The notes under the pieces were generated by a model. It was not told the origin of the DNA. It did not search any database and worked only from the letters and a program-made list of their open reading frames with translations. This document shows positions 48,632 to 57,393 of a DNA stretch of 64,000 bases, one piece after another. Position 1 is the stretch's first letter; each line of letters starts with the position of its first letter. The position numbers were made by a program, and so were the translations under genes. The DNA is from Paenibacillus larvae subsp. larvae (GTDB lineage Bacteria > Bacillota > Bacilli > Paenibacillales > NBRC-103111), in the NCBI RefSeq assembly GCF_002003265.1, contig NZ_CP019687.1, positions 3,246,001 through 3,310,000 on the forward strand, given 5' to 3'.

Positions 48632-49408
48632 CTATATGATTCTTTTAATGTAGGCGCTTGGCCAATACGTAATCCGCTCTGTAATGTTTCCTTCGTTGAA
48701 CGGAAAAAGGGGTTCTTCCAGTACGAACCTGGGATCGTTTTGCACGAATTGCTCGGCGGCCGCTTTTGGATTATCCCAGGACCAATCCTGTTTTATACCG
48801 GGTGCCCCGGCTAGTTGTTCCATAATACCGTCTGTAGCTACAATATACGAATCCGCAGAGACAAGCGGGGAATAAAGCTGCAGTTCCTGCAGTACATGCT
48901 GCTTGCTATGATTGGAATCAAGGATAACGAGTACGCGCTCTCCATCTTTCACTAATGAGCGGACCTGTTGTACGATAGCGGAATCCACAGAGTTTCCTTC
49001 AATAAGTGTAATGTAGTCAAACAATTCGTGGTTTTCGATTTTCTGGCGGTTGTGCGGGCGGATTTCAATATCAATCCCAATGACTCTTCCCTTTCCCATC
49101 GCCTTGCAAAAGCTGGAGTAATAAATGAGGGTACCCCCGTGTGCGATTCCCGTTTCAATGATGACGTCGGGTTGGACACGATAGATAAGCTCCTGGATGC
49201 GAATCATATCTTCGGGCAATTGAATGATAGGCCGGCCAAACCAGGTGAAGCTGTATGCGTATTTATTCATCCATCCGCATTTCAACCAAACGTCCGAAAG
49301 ATACGTGAACGCTTCTTTGGTGTACAAGTCCAGCTCCAACTGTTCTCCTCCGTTATCAATGGATAACTTTCTTTCGTTCAGGTCGATATTTAACTTCATT
49401 CCATTCAC
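48632..49408 (-). CDS. CmcI-like (cephalosporin hydroxylase family) methyltransferase
   Basis: 258 residues. DVIIETGIAHGGTLIYYSS (SAM loop), VIGIDIEIRPHNR, LVILDSNHSKQHVL and ATDGIMEQLAG fit the CmcI family, SAM-dependent O-methyltransferases despite the name, found in sugar clusters. Overlaps the upstream gene by 4 nt. Confidence 0.85.
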   Translation of the reverse strand: MNGMKLNIDLNERKLSIDNGGEQLELDLYTKEAFTYLSDVWLKCGWMNKYAYSFTWFGRPIIQLPEDMIRIQELIYRVQPDVIIETGIAHGGTLIYYSSFCKAMGKGRVIGIDIEIRPHNRQKIENHELFDYITLIEGNSVDSAIVQQVRSLVKDGERVLVILDSNHSKQHVLQELQLYSPLVSADSYIVATDGIMEQLAGAPGIKQDWSWDNPKAAAEQFVQNDPRFVLEEPLFPFNEGNITERITYWPSAYIKRII

Positions 49409-50604
49409 TCCAGCTCCATAAGGTTTACCGGAAGTTCATGATCTGCAAGCAAATGTTGAACCTCCGTTTTATAATTCGGATTCATTAAGATAACGTTCCG
49501 GATCCCCAGATCGGGAAGGTCACGGCAATGCACGATCGGATGCCCTGTACCCGGAAGATATTGTCCTTGTTTATTCGGATTTATATCCACAATACAGGAG
49601 ATATGCGTTCTTTCGGGGTCAAATAATTGGGCAAATGTGACCCCCTTTGCTCCGGCACTCCATATGGCAAGAGGCCCTTCCGCCAATGTCAGATGGAACA
49701 GTTCCCGCCATCTGTTCATTGTGTTGTTCTCCTGCTGCCGGTATTGACGTGCTGCTTCCACTACTTGGACTGTATCGGAAAGGGGGTCACCCGCCAAATC
49801 AAACGTCTTTGCCGGATTATCTGCATTAAGTGAAGCCTCTAACCATAAATACTGGCCGTTAAAAACGTGGCTTATCTGTTCCGTTTTGAAGCCTGCCTGC
49901 TGAAATGCTTTAGTAAGGGAAGCTGCAGAGAAATAAGAACAGTGTTCATAGAAAAAATCCCATACTGCGTGATGATTGAAAATCCACTCTACACAGGGCG
50001 TCTCGAAAAAGACACGTGCTTGGGGGGAATTCCGGAGCGCTTTTCGAACAGTTGACAGCAGGCCGACCGGATCCGGGATATGCTCAATGACATGACGGCA
50101 GACCACAATATCAGCCGGAATATGCTCATATTTGGGCCCATATAGGTCTTTGATAAAGCCAAGTCTTCCGTCGAATGCTTTTTCAGGGCCATCATAACTC
50201 GGGTCAAACCCGTATCCCGTCAACCGGTCATCGAGGTCGAACAGTTGATGAAGGAAACTTCCCTTTCCGCATCCTACTTCGATGATCGTTGTTTCCGGTT
50301 TACCCGCTGTCTGTCTGACGATAGATTGAGCCAGAGAACCCGTATAACCGGAAAATACGGAGGAGTAATTCTGGCTATTGTTATAATGCTGATCGTAGCT
50401 CATCAGGGCAGGATCAAAGGCTTCGTTAAACACGAATCCGCAGCGCCCGCAAATGCGGATGGCCAGGTCGCCCCGCTTTATGTTAACGGCATCCTCTTGA
50501 ACCTGACATATCATATTCTGATGAACGGGAACTTGCGCTCTATACAATAAACATTCTGTCTGTTTATCAGTGCAGACAGGGCATTTTGCAGAGATGGTTT
50601 TCAT
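49405..50604 (-). CDS. TylCIII/NovU-type sugar C-methyltransferase
   Basis: 399 residues. N-terminal zinc-binding Cys set (CPVCTD, CGRCGFVFN), SAM domain IIEVGCGKGSFL with CRHVIEHIPDP, and C-terminal domain with WSAGAKGVTF, CIVDINPNKQG and LPGTGHPIV. Family members methylate C-3 of NDP-4-keto-6-deoxy sugars. ATG 50604 preferred (GGGAGAGG) and overlaps the upstream stop by 4 nt. Confidence 0.85.
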   Translation of the reverse strand: MKTISAKCPVCTDKQTECLLYRAQVPVHQNMICQVQEDAVNIKRGDLAIRICGRCGFVFNEAFDPALMSYDQHYNNSQNYSSVFSGYTGSLAQSIVRQTAGKPETTIIEVGCGKGSFLHQLFDLDDRLTGYGFDPSYDGPEKAFDGRLGFIKDLYGPKYEHIPADIVVCRHVIEHIPDPVGLLSTVRKALRNSPQARVFFETPCVEWIFNHHAVWDFFYEHCSYFSAASLTKAFQQAGFKTEQISHVFNGQYLWLEASLNADNPAKTFDLAGDPLSDTVQVVEAARQYRQQENNTMNRWRELFHLTLAEGPLAIWSAGAKGVTFAQLFDPERTHISCIVDINPNKQGQYLPGTGHPIVHCRDLPDLGIRNVILMNPNYKTEVQHLLADHELPVNLMELE

Positions 50605-51524
50605 CTTTCCTCTCCCTTCATCGTTTCTTTCCACCAGGCAATTGTACATTCCAATCCCGCCTCCAGGCCGGTTTCCGGACTCCAGCCGAGATCACGCAAG
50701 CGGCGTACATCACCCAGGACAAGCGGAGTTTCGTTCTGTTCGGCTCGAAGGGCTTCGCATCGGACCAGCTCTGGGGTTCCTAACATAGCGGCTATTGTTT
50801 TGGTCAACGTTTTCAAGGAAATGGCTTGCCCTGATGCGATATTGAATGTACCGCCAGCGTCGGTTTCCAATAGAGTGATTAGTGCAGAGGCCGCATCATC
50901 CACATACAGGTAATCCCGGAAAGCATTCCCGTTGGTGCACGTAGCTTCGGTTTGCCGCAGGAGCGACCGGATGACAGTTGGAACGAAACGGGAAGGGGAT
51001 TCCCGGGGTCCGTACAAGTAAAAAAGCCTGCCCCATGCGAAGGAGAGTCCCGCTTGTTCAGAATAGGCTTGCATGAGAAGACGGGTTATATTTTTGCAAG
51101 TGGCGTAAGGGGATGTGAAAGCAAGGGGGCTTGCTTCCGATAGTACCCCGTGTTTCCAGTCATATTCCGCACAAGTACCCGCTGCGACAAAGCGTTGTCC
51201 GCCGTTGGCATGGAAATAACGGATTAACCGCAAGGAGGCCTCGGCCCACTGGAAATTAGCCGGTGATGTCCAATAAAGCCCGGGTTCCGCTTCCCAGGCC
51301 AAATGAAGCAGATGAGTAGGCTGAACGAGATTCAGGAGATTCACGGTTTGTTCAGCGTTGAACAGATCAGTCTTATGCCAAGTTATATTGGAAACGGCAT
51401 AGGGATGATCCGGTAAAGGTACTGTTCGTGAAACGGCATGAATTTTATCCGGGTTTTTGTCTAGGAGCTTTAATACACTACTGCCAATAAAACCTCCGGC
51501 TCCAGTAACAAGAACTGTCCTCAT
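50601..51524 (-). CDS. NAD-dependent epimerase/reductase (extended SDR)
   Basis: 307 residues. VTGAGGFIGSSVLKLL Rossmann motif, LLHLAWEAEPG, catalytic Tyr/Lys in PYATCKN, DYLYVDDAASAL. Best fit is a 4-keto reductase or epimerase finishing the CDP-deoxysugar. 4-nt overlaps on both sides. Confidence 0.85.
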   Translation of the reverse strand: MRTVLVTGAGGFIGSSVLKLLDKNPDKIHAVSRTVPLPDHPYAVSNITWHKTDLFNAEQTVNLLNLVQPTHLLHLAWEAEPGLYWTSPANFQWAEASLRLIRYFHANGGQRFVAAGTCAEYDWKHGVLSEASPLAFTSPYATCKNITRLLMQAYSEQAGLSFAWGRLFYLYGPRESPSRFVPTVIRSLLRQTEATCTNGNAFRDYLYVDDAASALITLLETDAGGTFNIASGQAISLKTLTKTIAAMLGTPELVRCEALRAEQNETPLVLGDVRRLRDLGWSPETGLEAGLECTIAWWKETMKGEER

Positions 51525-52060
51525 CGGGAGAACTCCCTATAATCTGGGTAATGGCGGTCCCGTTCAGAAATGATTTTCACATCAAGGGGCCATACGATGC
51601 TGAAGGAAGGATCGTTCCAGCGGATGCCGGCTGCTGCCTCAGGCTTATAAGGACTGCTCATATAGTAAAGGACCTCAGTCTCATCCTGCAGTGTCTGGAA
51701 CCCGTGGGCGAAACCTTCCGGTATATACAGCATCGTCCCGCTATTTCCGGCCAGGTGAACAGCGAACGTTTGCCTATAGGTTTTGGAAAGCGGGCGCAAA
51801 TCTATAATGACATCATAAAGCTCACCCCGAATACACTGGACAAGCTTGGCTTCCCCGTAAGGGGGATGCTGATAATGCATGCCCCGAATCGTTCCTCGTT
51901 TGCGGTTATAGGAAAGATTACACTGTATGAATTGCGGCATCAGACCCCTTGCTTCGAATTCGTTAGCGCAGAAAGTCCGTGTGAAGAATCCCCGTTCATC
52001 TTCATGCTTTTCGAGTCCAATGAGATAAGCTCCCTCCAATGGAGTTTTGGAAAATTTCAT
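51521..52060 (-). CDS. RmlC-type NDP-4-keto-6-deoxyhexose 3,5-epimerase
   Basis: 179 residues, cupin fold. DERGFFTRTFC, QCNLSYNRKRGTIRGMHYQ (catalytic His), DVIIDLRPLS, YIPEGFAHGFQTL. Start 52060 follows GGAGGTGCTGGA; a longer frame to 52108 lies inside the upstream gene. Works between RfbG and the reductase. Confidence 0.9.
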   Translation of the reverse strand: MKFSKTPLEGAYLIGLEKHEDERGFFTRTFCANEFEARGLMPQFIQCNLSYNRKRGTIRGMHYQHPPYGEAKLVQCIRGELYDVIIDLRPLSKTYRQTFAVHLAGNSGTMLYIPEGFAHGFQTLQDETEVLYYMSSPYKPEAAAGIRWNDPSFSIVWPLDVKIISERDRHYPDYREFSR

Positions 52061-53295
52061 TCCAGCACCTCCGGTTCGGGGATAAGCCGGAGCCACTGAC
52101 CACCCCATTGCCGAATGTAGCCGGTTTGGGTGATCACTTCATCCGATAAGTTCCATGGCATGATAATGACCACATCCGGCTCCGTTTCCCTAATCCGGTC
52201 AGGCGGGTAAATGGGAATACGGGTGCCGGGCAAATATAGCCCTTGCTTGTAAGGATTTCTGTCTACGACGTAATCGATCACGTCTTTTCCGACTCCGCAA
52301 TAGTTTAATAGCGTATTTCCTTTGGCAGGGGCACCGTATCCAACCATTTGTTTGCCCTTGTTTTTTAACCCGATAAGGCATTTCCAAATATCCCTTTTTA
52401 CTTGCTTTACCTGTTCGGAGAAGACGAGATACGCCTGAAGGGTATCCAGTTTGTATGTCCGTTCCTGCTCTATAAGCTTCCGTAACCGTTCGGTCTCCTG
52501 TTTAGTGCCGTCTGTCTCGTGTTTGGCATAAATCCGCAGCGACCCTCCGTGTGTAGAAAGCTCCTCTACATCGAAAATTACAAGTCCGTGACTGGCGAAC
52601 ACATGCTTAACGGTTAACAGGGAGAAATAGGAGAAATGTTCATGGTAGATCGTATCGAACTGATTGTGAAGCATCAATTGAAGCAGATGGGGAAATTCCA
52701 TTGTAATGATGCCGTTCTCGTTCAACAATATTTTCATGCCGGATATAAAATCATTTAAATCCGGTACATGAGCCAGCACGTTGTTGCCAATCAGCAAATC
52801 GGCACCGCGGCCCTGGCGGGTGAGTTCAGAAGCCAGCTTGCTTCCGAAGAAATCTATGACCGTGGGAATTCCTCTTTCTATGGCTGCTTCTGCTACGTTA
52901 CCGGCCGGCTCGATGCCGAGAACCCGGATGCCGCTCTGTTTGAAGTATCGCAGCAAGTAGCCATCGTTACTGGCGATCTCTACAACATTCGAATGTTTAT
53001 CCAAACCGAATGCTGACGTGACTTGGTGCGCATACCGTTCGGCATGCGCGAGCCAGCTGCTGGAGAAGGAACTGAAGTAGGCATAGTCGCCAAAAATATG
53101 CTCGGGGGACTCGAACTGTTCCAGTTGGACGAGGAAACAGGATGCGCATACATAGGCATGCAGAGGGTAGAAAGCTTCGTATTTCCCAAGATGCTCTTCT
53201 TTGACGAATGCATTGGATAGCGGCGTTAAACCTAAATCCACGAAGCTGTACAGTGTCGAACGGGAACAAAACCGGCACTGTGCTGCACTCGTCAT
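52057..53295 (-). CDS. TylCIII/NovU-type sugar C-methyltransferase
   Basis: 412 residues from ATG 53295. Zinc-site CRFCSRS then VCASCFLVQLEQ, FVDLGLTPLSNAF, SAM domain VVEIASNDGYLLRYF, YHEHFSYFSLLTV, C-terminal GYGAPAKGNTLLNYCG and YLPGTRIPI. Same family as the gene at 49405, so the sugar may be methylated twice or one copy has a new role. First gene of the nine-gene operon. Alternative GTG at 53337. Confidence 0.85.
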   Translation of the reverse strand: MTSAAQCRFCSRSTLYSFVDLGLTPLSNAFVKEEHLGKYEAFYPLHAYVCASCFLVQLEQFESPEHIFGDYAYFSSFSSSWLAHAERYAHQVTSAFGLDKHSNVVEIASNDGYLLRYFKQSGIRVLGIEPAGNVAEAAIERGIPTVIDFFGSKLASELTRQGRGADLLIGNNVLAHVPDLNDFISGMKILLNENGIITMEFPHLLQLMLHNQFDTIYHEHFSYFSLLTVKHVFASHGLVIFDVEELSTHGGSLRIYAKHETDGTKQETERLRKLIEQERTYKLDTLQAYLVFSEQVKQVKRDIWKCLIGLKNKGKQMVGYGAPAKGNTLLNYCGVGKDVIDYVVDRNPYKQGLYLPGTRIPIYPPDRIRETEPDVVIIMPWNLSDEVITQTGYIRQWGGQWLRLIPEPEVLE

Positions 53296-53339
53296 CCGGA
53301 AATCATCTCGCTTCCTATAAAATGGCTCCGATAACACAT
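53292..53339 (-). CDS. Possible 15-residue leader peptide
   Basis: The only strong ribosome binding site (AAGGAGG, 9 nt before ATG 53339) serves MCYRSHFIGSEMISG, whose TGA overlaps the ATG 53295 of the C-methyltransferase (ATGA). The same site could instead serve GTG 53337 in the methyltransferase frame at 11-nt spacing. Confidence 0.35.
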   Translation of the reverse strand: MCYRSHFIGSEMISG

Positions 53340-53471
53340 GGATGGTTTCCTCCTTGTTATAGTTACCACATCGTATTCTTGAGCTCTATAAAAAGTGACT
53401 TTGTCCGGGGAAGATGGCCTCACGGCTATTGGTGGACAAGAATTGGGTAATTGGTTATGGAATGTTCGTCC

Positions 53472-53500
53472 AAACCTAATGATGCGAGGTTCATAAAATA
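53472..53500 (+). promoter_or_regulatory. Sigma-K-like promoter, copy 1
   Basis: AC (53474-53475), 16 nt, CATAAAATA (53492-53500), matching AC-N16-CATANNNTA of late mother-cell genes. Drives the 12-codon remnant and possibly the surface gene. Confidence 0.55.
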
Positions 53501-53532
53501 GTATATCAAACGCAAAAGGAGTGAAAGAATCA

Positions 53533-53571
53533 TGCTAACCTATTTGGAAACTACAGATTTAGATGATTGAA
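53533..53571 (+). CDS. 12-residue remnant duplicate of the surface-protein start
   Basis: AAAAGGAGTG then MLTYLETTDLDD and TGA. The region 53464-53571 parallels 53579-53670 (TTCGTCCAA, TTCATAA, AGGAG-TGAAAGAATCATG, then a T-Y-L start), so it is a tandem copy that was cut short. Confidence 0.5.
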
Positions 53572-53588
53572 TATGACGGTTCGTCCAA

Positions 53589-53615
53589 GCGAAACTATGA
53601 AAGATTCATAAGATA
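53589..53615 (+). promoter_or_regulatory. Sigma-K-like promoter, copy 2
   Basis: CATAAGATA (53607-53615) fits CATANNNTA; the -35 position has GC instead of AC. About 30 nt before the surface-protein start. Confidence 0.45.
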
Positions 53616-53646
53616 GAGTATCAAATGTAAAGGAGGTGAAAGAATC

Positions 53647-54084
53647 ATGCCGACCTATTTAGATGATCAGGTTTCCCAAAACTCCGGTTCTTTTGGATCT
53701 CCGTTGACTCCCGTTGACGGCGCCCCTCTTCTGTTTGGGACGTTGGGGTTAATCACATCAGGTGCAGGACCGAATTTGCGTGTACAATTTGAGGCCACTG
53801 TTACAATAAGTGCAATTGTTAGCGTTGCTTCATCCGTTATCATTCAAATTGTCAGAGGATTGGGCGGACCGGGGGTAGGAACGACTGTTTATACAGCGAT
53901 CCATACTTTACCTCTGCTCGGTGTGGGCGTTTTGAGCACAGAAGTCATCACCATTGCCGGTTCCGACTTCCTGCCTCCGAACCCTGGCTTCCTGACTTAC
54001 CAGGCTTTCGTCAGTGTGACCGGTATAGCTTTGGCGACTCGCGTAGGCCCTGAAAGCTTTCATGCACTCGCAGCTTCCGATTAA
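53647..54084 (+). CDS. Putative spore-surface protein
   Basis: 145 residues, no signal peptide, rich in Val, Thr, Gly and Pro, predicted all-beta (jelly-roll-like). Motifs: MPTYLDDQVSQNSGSFG, RVQFEATVTISAIV, TRVGPESFHALA. The end recalls exosporium proteins of the BxpB/BclA-C-terminal type, but this is only a resemblance. Strong AGGAGGTG site. Own terminator; divergent from the sugar operon. Sigma-K-like promoters support expression during sporulation. Confidence 0.6.
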   Translation: MPTYLDDQVSQNSGSFGSPLTPVDGAPLLFGTLGLITSGAGPNLRVQFEATVTISAIVSVASSVIIQIVRGLGGPGVGTTVYTAIHTLPLLGVGVLSTEVITIAGSDFLPPNPGFLTYQAFVSVTGIALATRVGPESFHALAASD

Positions 54085-54106
54085 TTTAATACAACAGATA
54101 AGAAAG

Positions 54107-54134
54107 CCCAACCCTTCGGGGTTGGGACTTTTTT
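54107..54134 (+). terminator. Terminator after the surface-protein gene
   Basis: CCCAACCC-TTCG-GGGTTGGG then AC and six T. Confidence 0.9.
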
Positions 54135-54167
54135 AGGTCGCTGAACTGGACCGGGTACAAAGGGAAT

Positions 54168-55406
54168 TTATCCCTTTGCTCTTTCTTCAAATAATTTCAC
54201 AATCTCAATAACAACATTAGTTGCTTTGATCATATTATCCACCGAGATATACTCGAACTTGCCGTGGAAGTTTTCTCCGCCTGTAAATATGTTTGGGGTT
54301 GGCAGTCCCATATAGGAAAGCTGTGAACCGTCCGTACCGCCCCGGATGGGGGAGATTTTCGGTTCAATTCCCAAGTTTTTCATCGCTTGATAGGCAATAT
54401 CCACAATCTCTTTTACCGGCTCGATCTTTTCTCTCATGTTGTAATATTGATCGTTCATATCAAGCGTAATGCACTCGTCTCCATAAATTTTCCTCAGTTC
54501 ATTTGCAATTTGTTCAACCCTGGCTTTTCTCGCATTGAATTGCTCCCGGTTGAAATCCCGTATAATATAGTGAAGCTTCGTCTGTTCCACATCACCATGA
54601 ATAGAGACCAAATGGTAGAAGCCTTCATAACCCTCCGTTAGTTCAGGCGCCTCATCAGGCGGAAGTCTTCTGTGGAATTCCATCGCAATCTTAGCGGAGT
54701 TCACCATCTTGCCTTTCGCCGTTCCAGGATGAACGCTGTTTCCCTTTATGGTAAGTTTGGCTGCGGCAGCGTTAAAGCTCTCATATTCCAGTTCGCCAAG
54801 CGGACCGCCATCTACCGTATAGGCGTATTTAGCGTTAAAGGCGGCAACATTAAATTTATGGGGGCCTCTTCCGATTTCTTCGTCAGGTGTAAAAGCTACC
54901 CTTATTTTGCCGTGCTTGATTTCCCGATGCCGGATCAGATAGGCCATAGCTGTCATAATCTCGGCAATGCCCGCTTTGTTGTCTGCACCAAGCAAAGTCG
55001 TGCCGTCTGTGGTGATCAAGGTATGGCCTTTATAACCCGATAGTTCAGGGAACTCTTTAGGAGACAAGATGACGTTAAGCTCTTTGTTCAAGACGATCTC
55101 CTTGCCGTCATAGTTTTCCACAAGCTGCGGGTTCACATTAGCTCCGGTAAAATCTGTGGCCGTATCTACGTGTGCTAAAAATCCGATGGTCGGCACCTGC
55201 TTGTCTGTGTTGGAGGGAAGGCTGGCCATAACATATCCGTTCTCATCGATGGTTACTTCCTCCATACCTATGGTTTTAAGTTCTTCCACCAACTGATTGG
55301 CAAGTTTCAGCTGCCCCGGCGTGGAAGGACAGGCCTCGCTGTTTTCATTGGATTGGGTATCTACTTTCACGTAGGAGGTAAACCGTTCAATGATCTCTTG
55401 CTTCAC
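54168..55406 (-). CDS. pepT: Peptidase T (tripeptide aminopeptidase)
   Basis: 412 residues, M20 zinc peptidase. [45 protein letters not shown] and [12 protein letters not shown] contain the metal ligands and catalytic Glu. GTG 55406 is chosen: AAAGGAG lies 9 nt before it and homologues start M-K-x-E-I-I-E-R-F. Backbone gene bordering the glycan island. Confidence 0.95.
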   Translation of the reverse strand: MKQEIIERFTSYVKVDTQSNENSEACPSTPGQLKLANQLVEELKTIGMEEVTIDENGYVMASLPSNTDKQVPTIGFLAHVDTATDFTGANVNPQLVENYDGKEIVLNKELNVILSPKEFPELSGYKGHTLITTDGTTLLGADNKAGIAEIMTAMAYLIRHREIKHGKIRVAFTPDEEIGRGPHKFNVAAFNAKYAYTVDGGPLGELEYESFNAAAAKLTIKGNSVHPGTAKGKMVNSAKIAMEFHRRLPPDEAPELTEGYEGFYHLVSIHGDVEQTKLHYIIRDFNREQFNARKARVEQIANELRKIYGDECITLDMNDQYYNMREKIEPVKEIVDIAYQAMKNLGIEPKISPIRGGTDGSQLSYMGLPTPNIFTGGENFHGKFEYISVDNMIKATNVVIEIVKLFEERAKG

Positions 55407-55479
55407 TTTTTTCATCTCCTTTAGCCATTCTGTGTTTATTGTACCACGGCTGCTTGAAGGCCATGTTACTTTTTCCAAT

Positions 55480-55910
55480 ATTCCTGTTGCTGCTAAAATA
55501 TCATGGCGCCCAGTTAGTTTTGAAAAATGTCACTTTGGAAGTACGGAAAGGGGAAAGAATCGGGCTCATTGGCCCTAACGGCAGCGGGAAATCTACCCTA
55601 TTAAGAAGAGAAAGACCGGAAACCAGGACGGCCGCCTGAAAAGGCAGATCCGGAAGGACAGATCCGTAAAACCTCATTGGCTAATAAACCTTGTCCGCCC
55701 AATAAGCCGGACCATAGGAGTACCGGGTTGGAGCGGAGGATTCATGGATTGGAACAAAAGATGAAAATTCTGGATGCTGCTCTGGATGCTCCGGGGGAGT
55801 GGACCTTAAACATCCAAGATCCAGGCGACATTTGGAAAGAGAGGGAAAAGGTCCAGGAAGAGCTTGACATTCTTTACGAGCAATGGCTGGAAGCTGAAGA
55901 ATCCTCTTAG
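55480..55910 (+). pseudogene. ABC-F family ATPase, internally deleted
   Basis: Left piece: [20 protein letters not shown] and Walker [12 protein letters not shown] (to about 55610). Then about 70 nt without sense and a right piece (55677-55910) ending as a coiled coil, LDILYEQWLEAEES, like the ABC-F C-terminus. The hundreds of residues between, including both signature motifs, are deleted. Confidence 0.7.
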
Positions 55911-55923
55911 CAATACTGAAAAG

Positions 55924-55953
55924 GCAACGCGTAACTCTTCCGTTACGCGTTGC
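55924..55953. terminator. Hairpin between convergent genes
   Basis: 12-bp perfect stem GCAACGCGTAAC / GTTACGCGTTGC; no T-tract follows on the + strand. Confidence 0.45.
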
Positions 55954-56011
55954 GGCATTGCACGGCAGGTGGTCAAACCCCATGCAACTACGGTAAATCA
56001 GGCACCTCAGC

Positions 56012-56989
56012 TTATTTCGGAAGGCGGTATACGGCAAAAGGTTCTCCATACCGGAAGGGACGGCTGATGGAATCCAGCCTGTCCAGAATCTCCTGACTCA
56101 GTTCCAGGGATACACTTTTCCCATTTTCCTCAACTTGGCCGGCACGGGTAGCGCCTACGATCACGGTGGAAACAGCGGGCTGATGCATGAGCCATGCCAG
56201 GGAGAGGGTTCCCGGACTGCAGCCGAGTTCCTCCGCCAGTCCGCTGACTTGATGTCCGAGGGTTAGTCTTTCTTCACTTAAAAAGCGGGTAAAGTTTGGA
56301 TCTGTTTCGGCACGGGACCCCGCGGGTACGGCTTCTGCCGAGCTGTATTTGCCGGTTAGAATTCCTCCTGCGAGCGGATAATAAGGGATCATCCCCACAC
56401 CTTGATCCAGACAGAGAGGAATCAACTCCTGTTCAATTGTCCGGTCCGCGAGTGAATAACAGGATTGCATGGATATGAAACGGTTCAGTCCCAACCGGTC
56501 GCTTATTCCGAGAGCCTTCATCAGTTCCCAGGCCGCGTAGTTGGAAGCCCCGATATAACGGACTTTGCCTGTGCGGACCATATCGTCCAGTGTCCTGAGT
56601 GTCTCTTCAAGCGGTGTGTAGGGATCAAAGGTATGAATTTGATAAAGATCCACATAATCAGTTTTAAGCCGCTTCAAGCTTTTATCCAGCTCCTGCTGAA
56701 GGTGATAGCGTGATGAACCCTTTTCATTAGGACCTTCTCCTTGAACCAGTCCGGCTTTGGTTGCCAGTATCACATTGTGCCGTCTTCCGGTTAAGGCTTT
56801 ACCGATGATTCTTTCCGACTCGGACCCGGCGTAAATATTAGCGGTATCAATGAAATTAATTCCGATGTCCAGAGCCTGATGAATAACCCGGACAGATGCT
56901 TCTTCGCCGGCGCGCTTTCCAAAAGCATTAGTGCCCAGACCTAAAGCGGATACTTTTAATCCGCTGCTTCCTAATCGGTGAAATTTCAT
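56012..56989 (-). CDS. Aldo/keto reductase
   Basis: 325 residues, NADPH-dependent (beta/alpha)8 barrel. GLGTNAFGKR, FIDTANIYAGSESE (catalytic Asp/Tyr), LATKAG (Lys), VDLYQIHTFD (His) and IGASNYAAWEL: a complete tetrad. YghZ/GSP69-like group. AAGGAGA precedes the ATG. Physiological substrate unknown. Confidence 0.92.
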   Translation of the reverse strand: MKFHRLGSSGLKVSALGLGTNAFGKRAGEEASVRVIHQALDIGINFIDTANIYAGSESERIIGKALTGRRHNVILATKAGLVQGEGPNEKGSSRYHLQQELDKSLKRLKTDYVDLYQIHTFDPYTPLEETLRTLDDMVRTGKVRYIGASNYAAWELMKALGISDRLGLNRFISMQSCYSLADRTIEQELIPLCLDQGVGMIPYYPLAGGILTGKYSSAEAVPAGSRAETDPNFTRFLSEERLTLGHQVSGLAEELGCSPGTLSLAWLMHQPAVSTVIVGATRAGQVEENGKSVSLELSQEILDRLDSISRPFRYGEPFAVYRLPK

Positions 56990-57278
56990 AATTGGTTCAC
57001 ATCTCCTTCTTCACGTATGAAATTCATCTCAGACTGTCGACAAACCCCATAATCAGGAAATGGCTATGTAAAAATGAGGTGGGAGATATCCTGTAAGAGT
57101 TTACGTCCGCCTTTGGGACCTATGAAATACCGTTAATTCCAATCCCTTTCGCGGGTTCCCGGGCAGCGGCTGAGGGATTTCCCCACTGGCCTATGCAGAC
57201 CATTTCCAATTGAAGTGGGTTTCCGGGCAAGCCCAATTCTATTGTAGAATAAAGAGGGAGGATAAGTACAGATTTATG
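56990..57278. other. Intergenic stretch between divergent genes
   Basis: No gene seen; GC-rich imperfect repeats (CCCGGGCAGC / TTTCCGGGCAAGC) around 57160-57235. Confidence 0.3.
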
Positions 57279-57307
57279 TTGATAATGATTCTCAATTCCG
57301 ATAAAAT
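57279..57307 (+). promoter_or_regulatory. Fur-controlled sigma-A promoter
   Basis: TTGATA (57279-57284), 17-nt spacer, TAAAAT (57302-57307). TGATAATGATTCTCA at 57280-57294 matches the 7-1-7 Fur box TGATAATNATTATCA with one mismatch and covers the -35, so Fe-Fur should block RNA polymerase. Confidence 0.75.
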
Positions 57308-57393
57308 AGCGGAGTACATATTTGATTAACCTTATGAATAAGTTAGGGTGTTATTCTTTGCAGTTAAACGGAAATCAGAAAGGAGAGAAAGCC

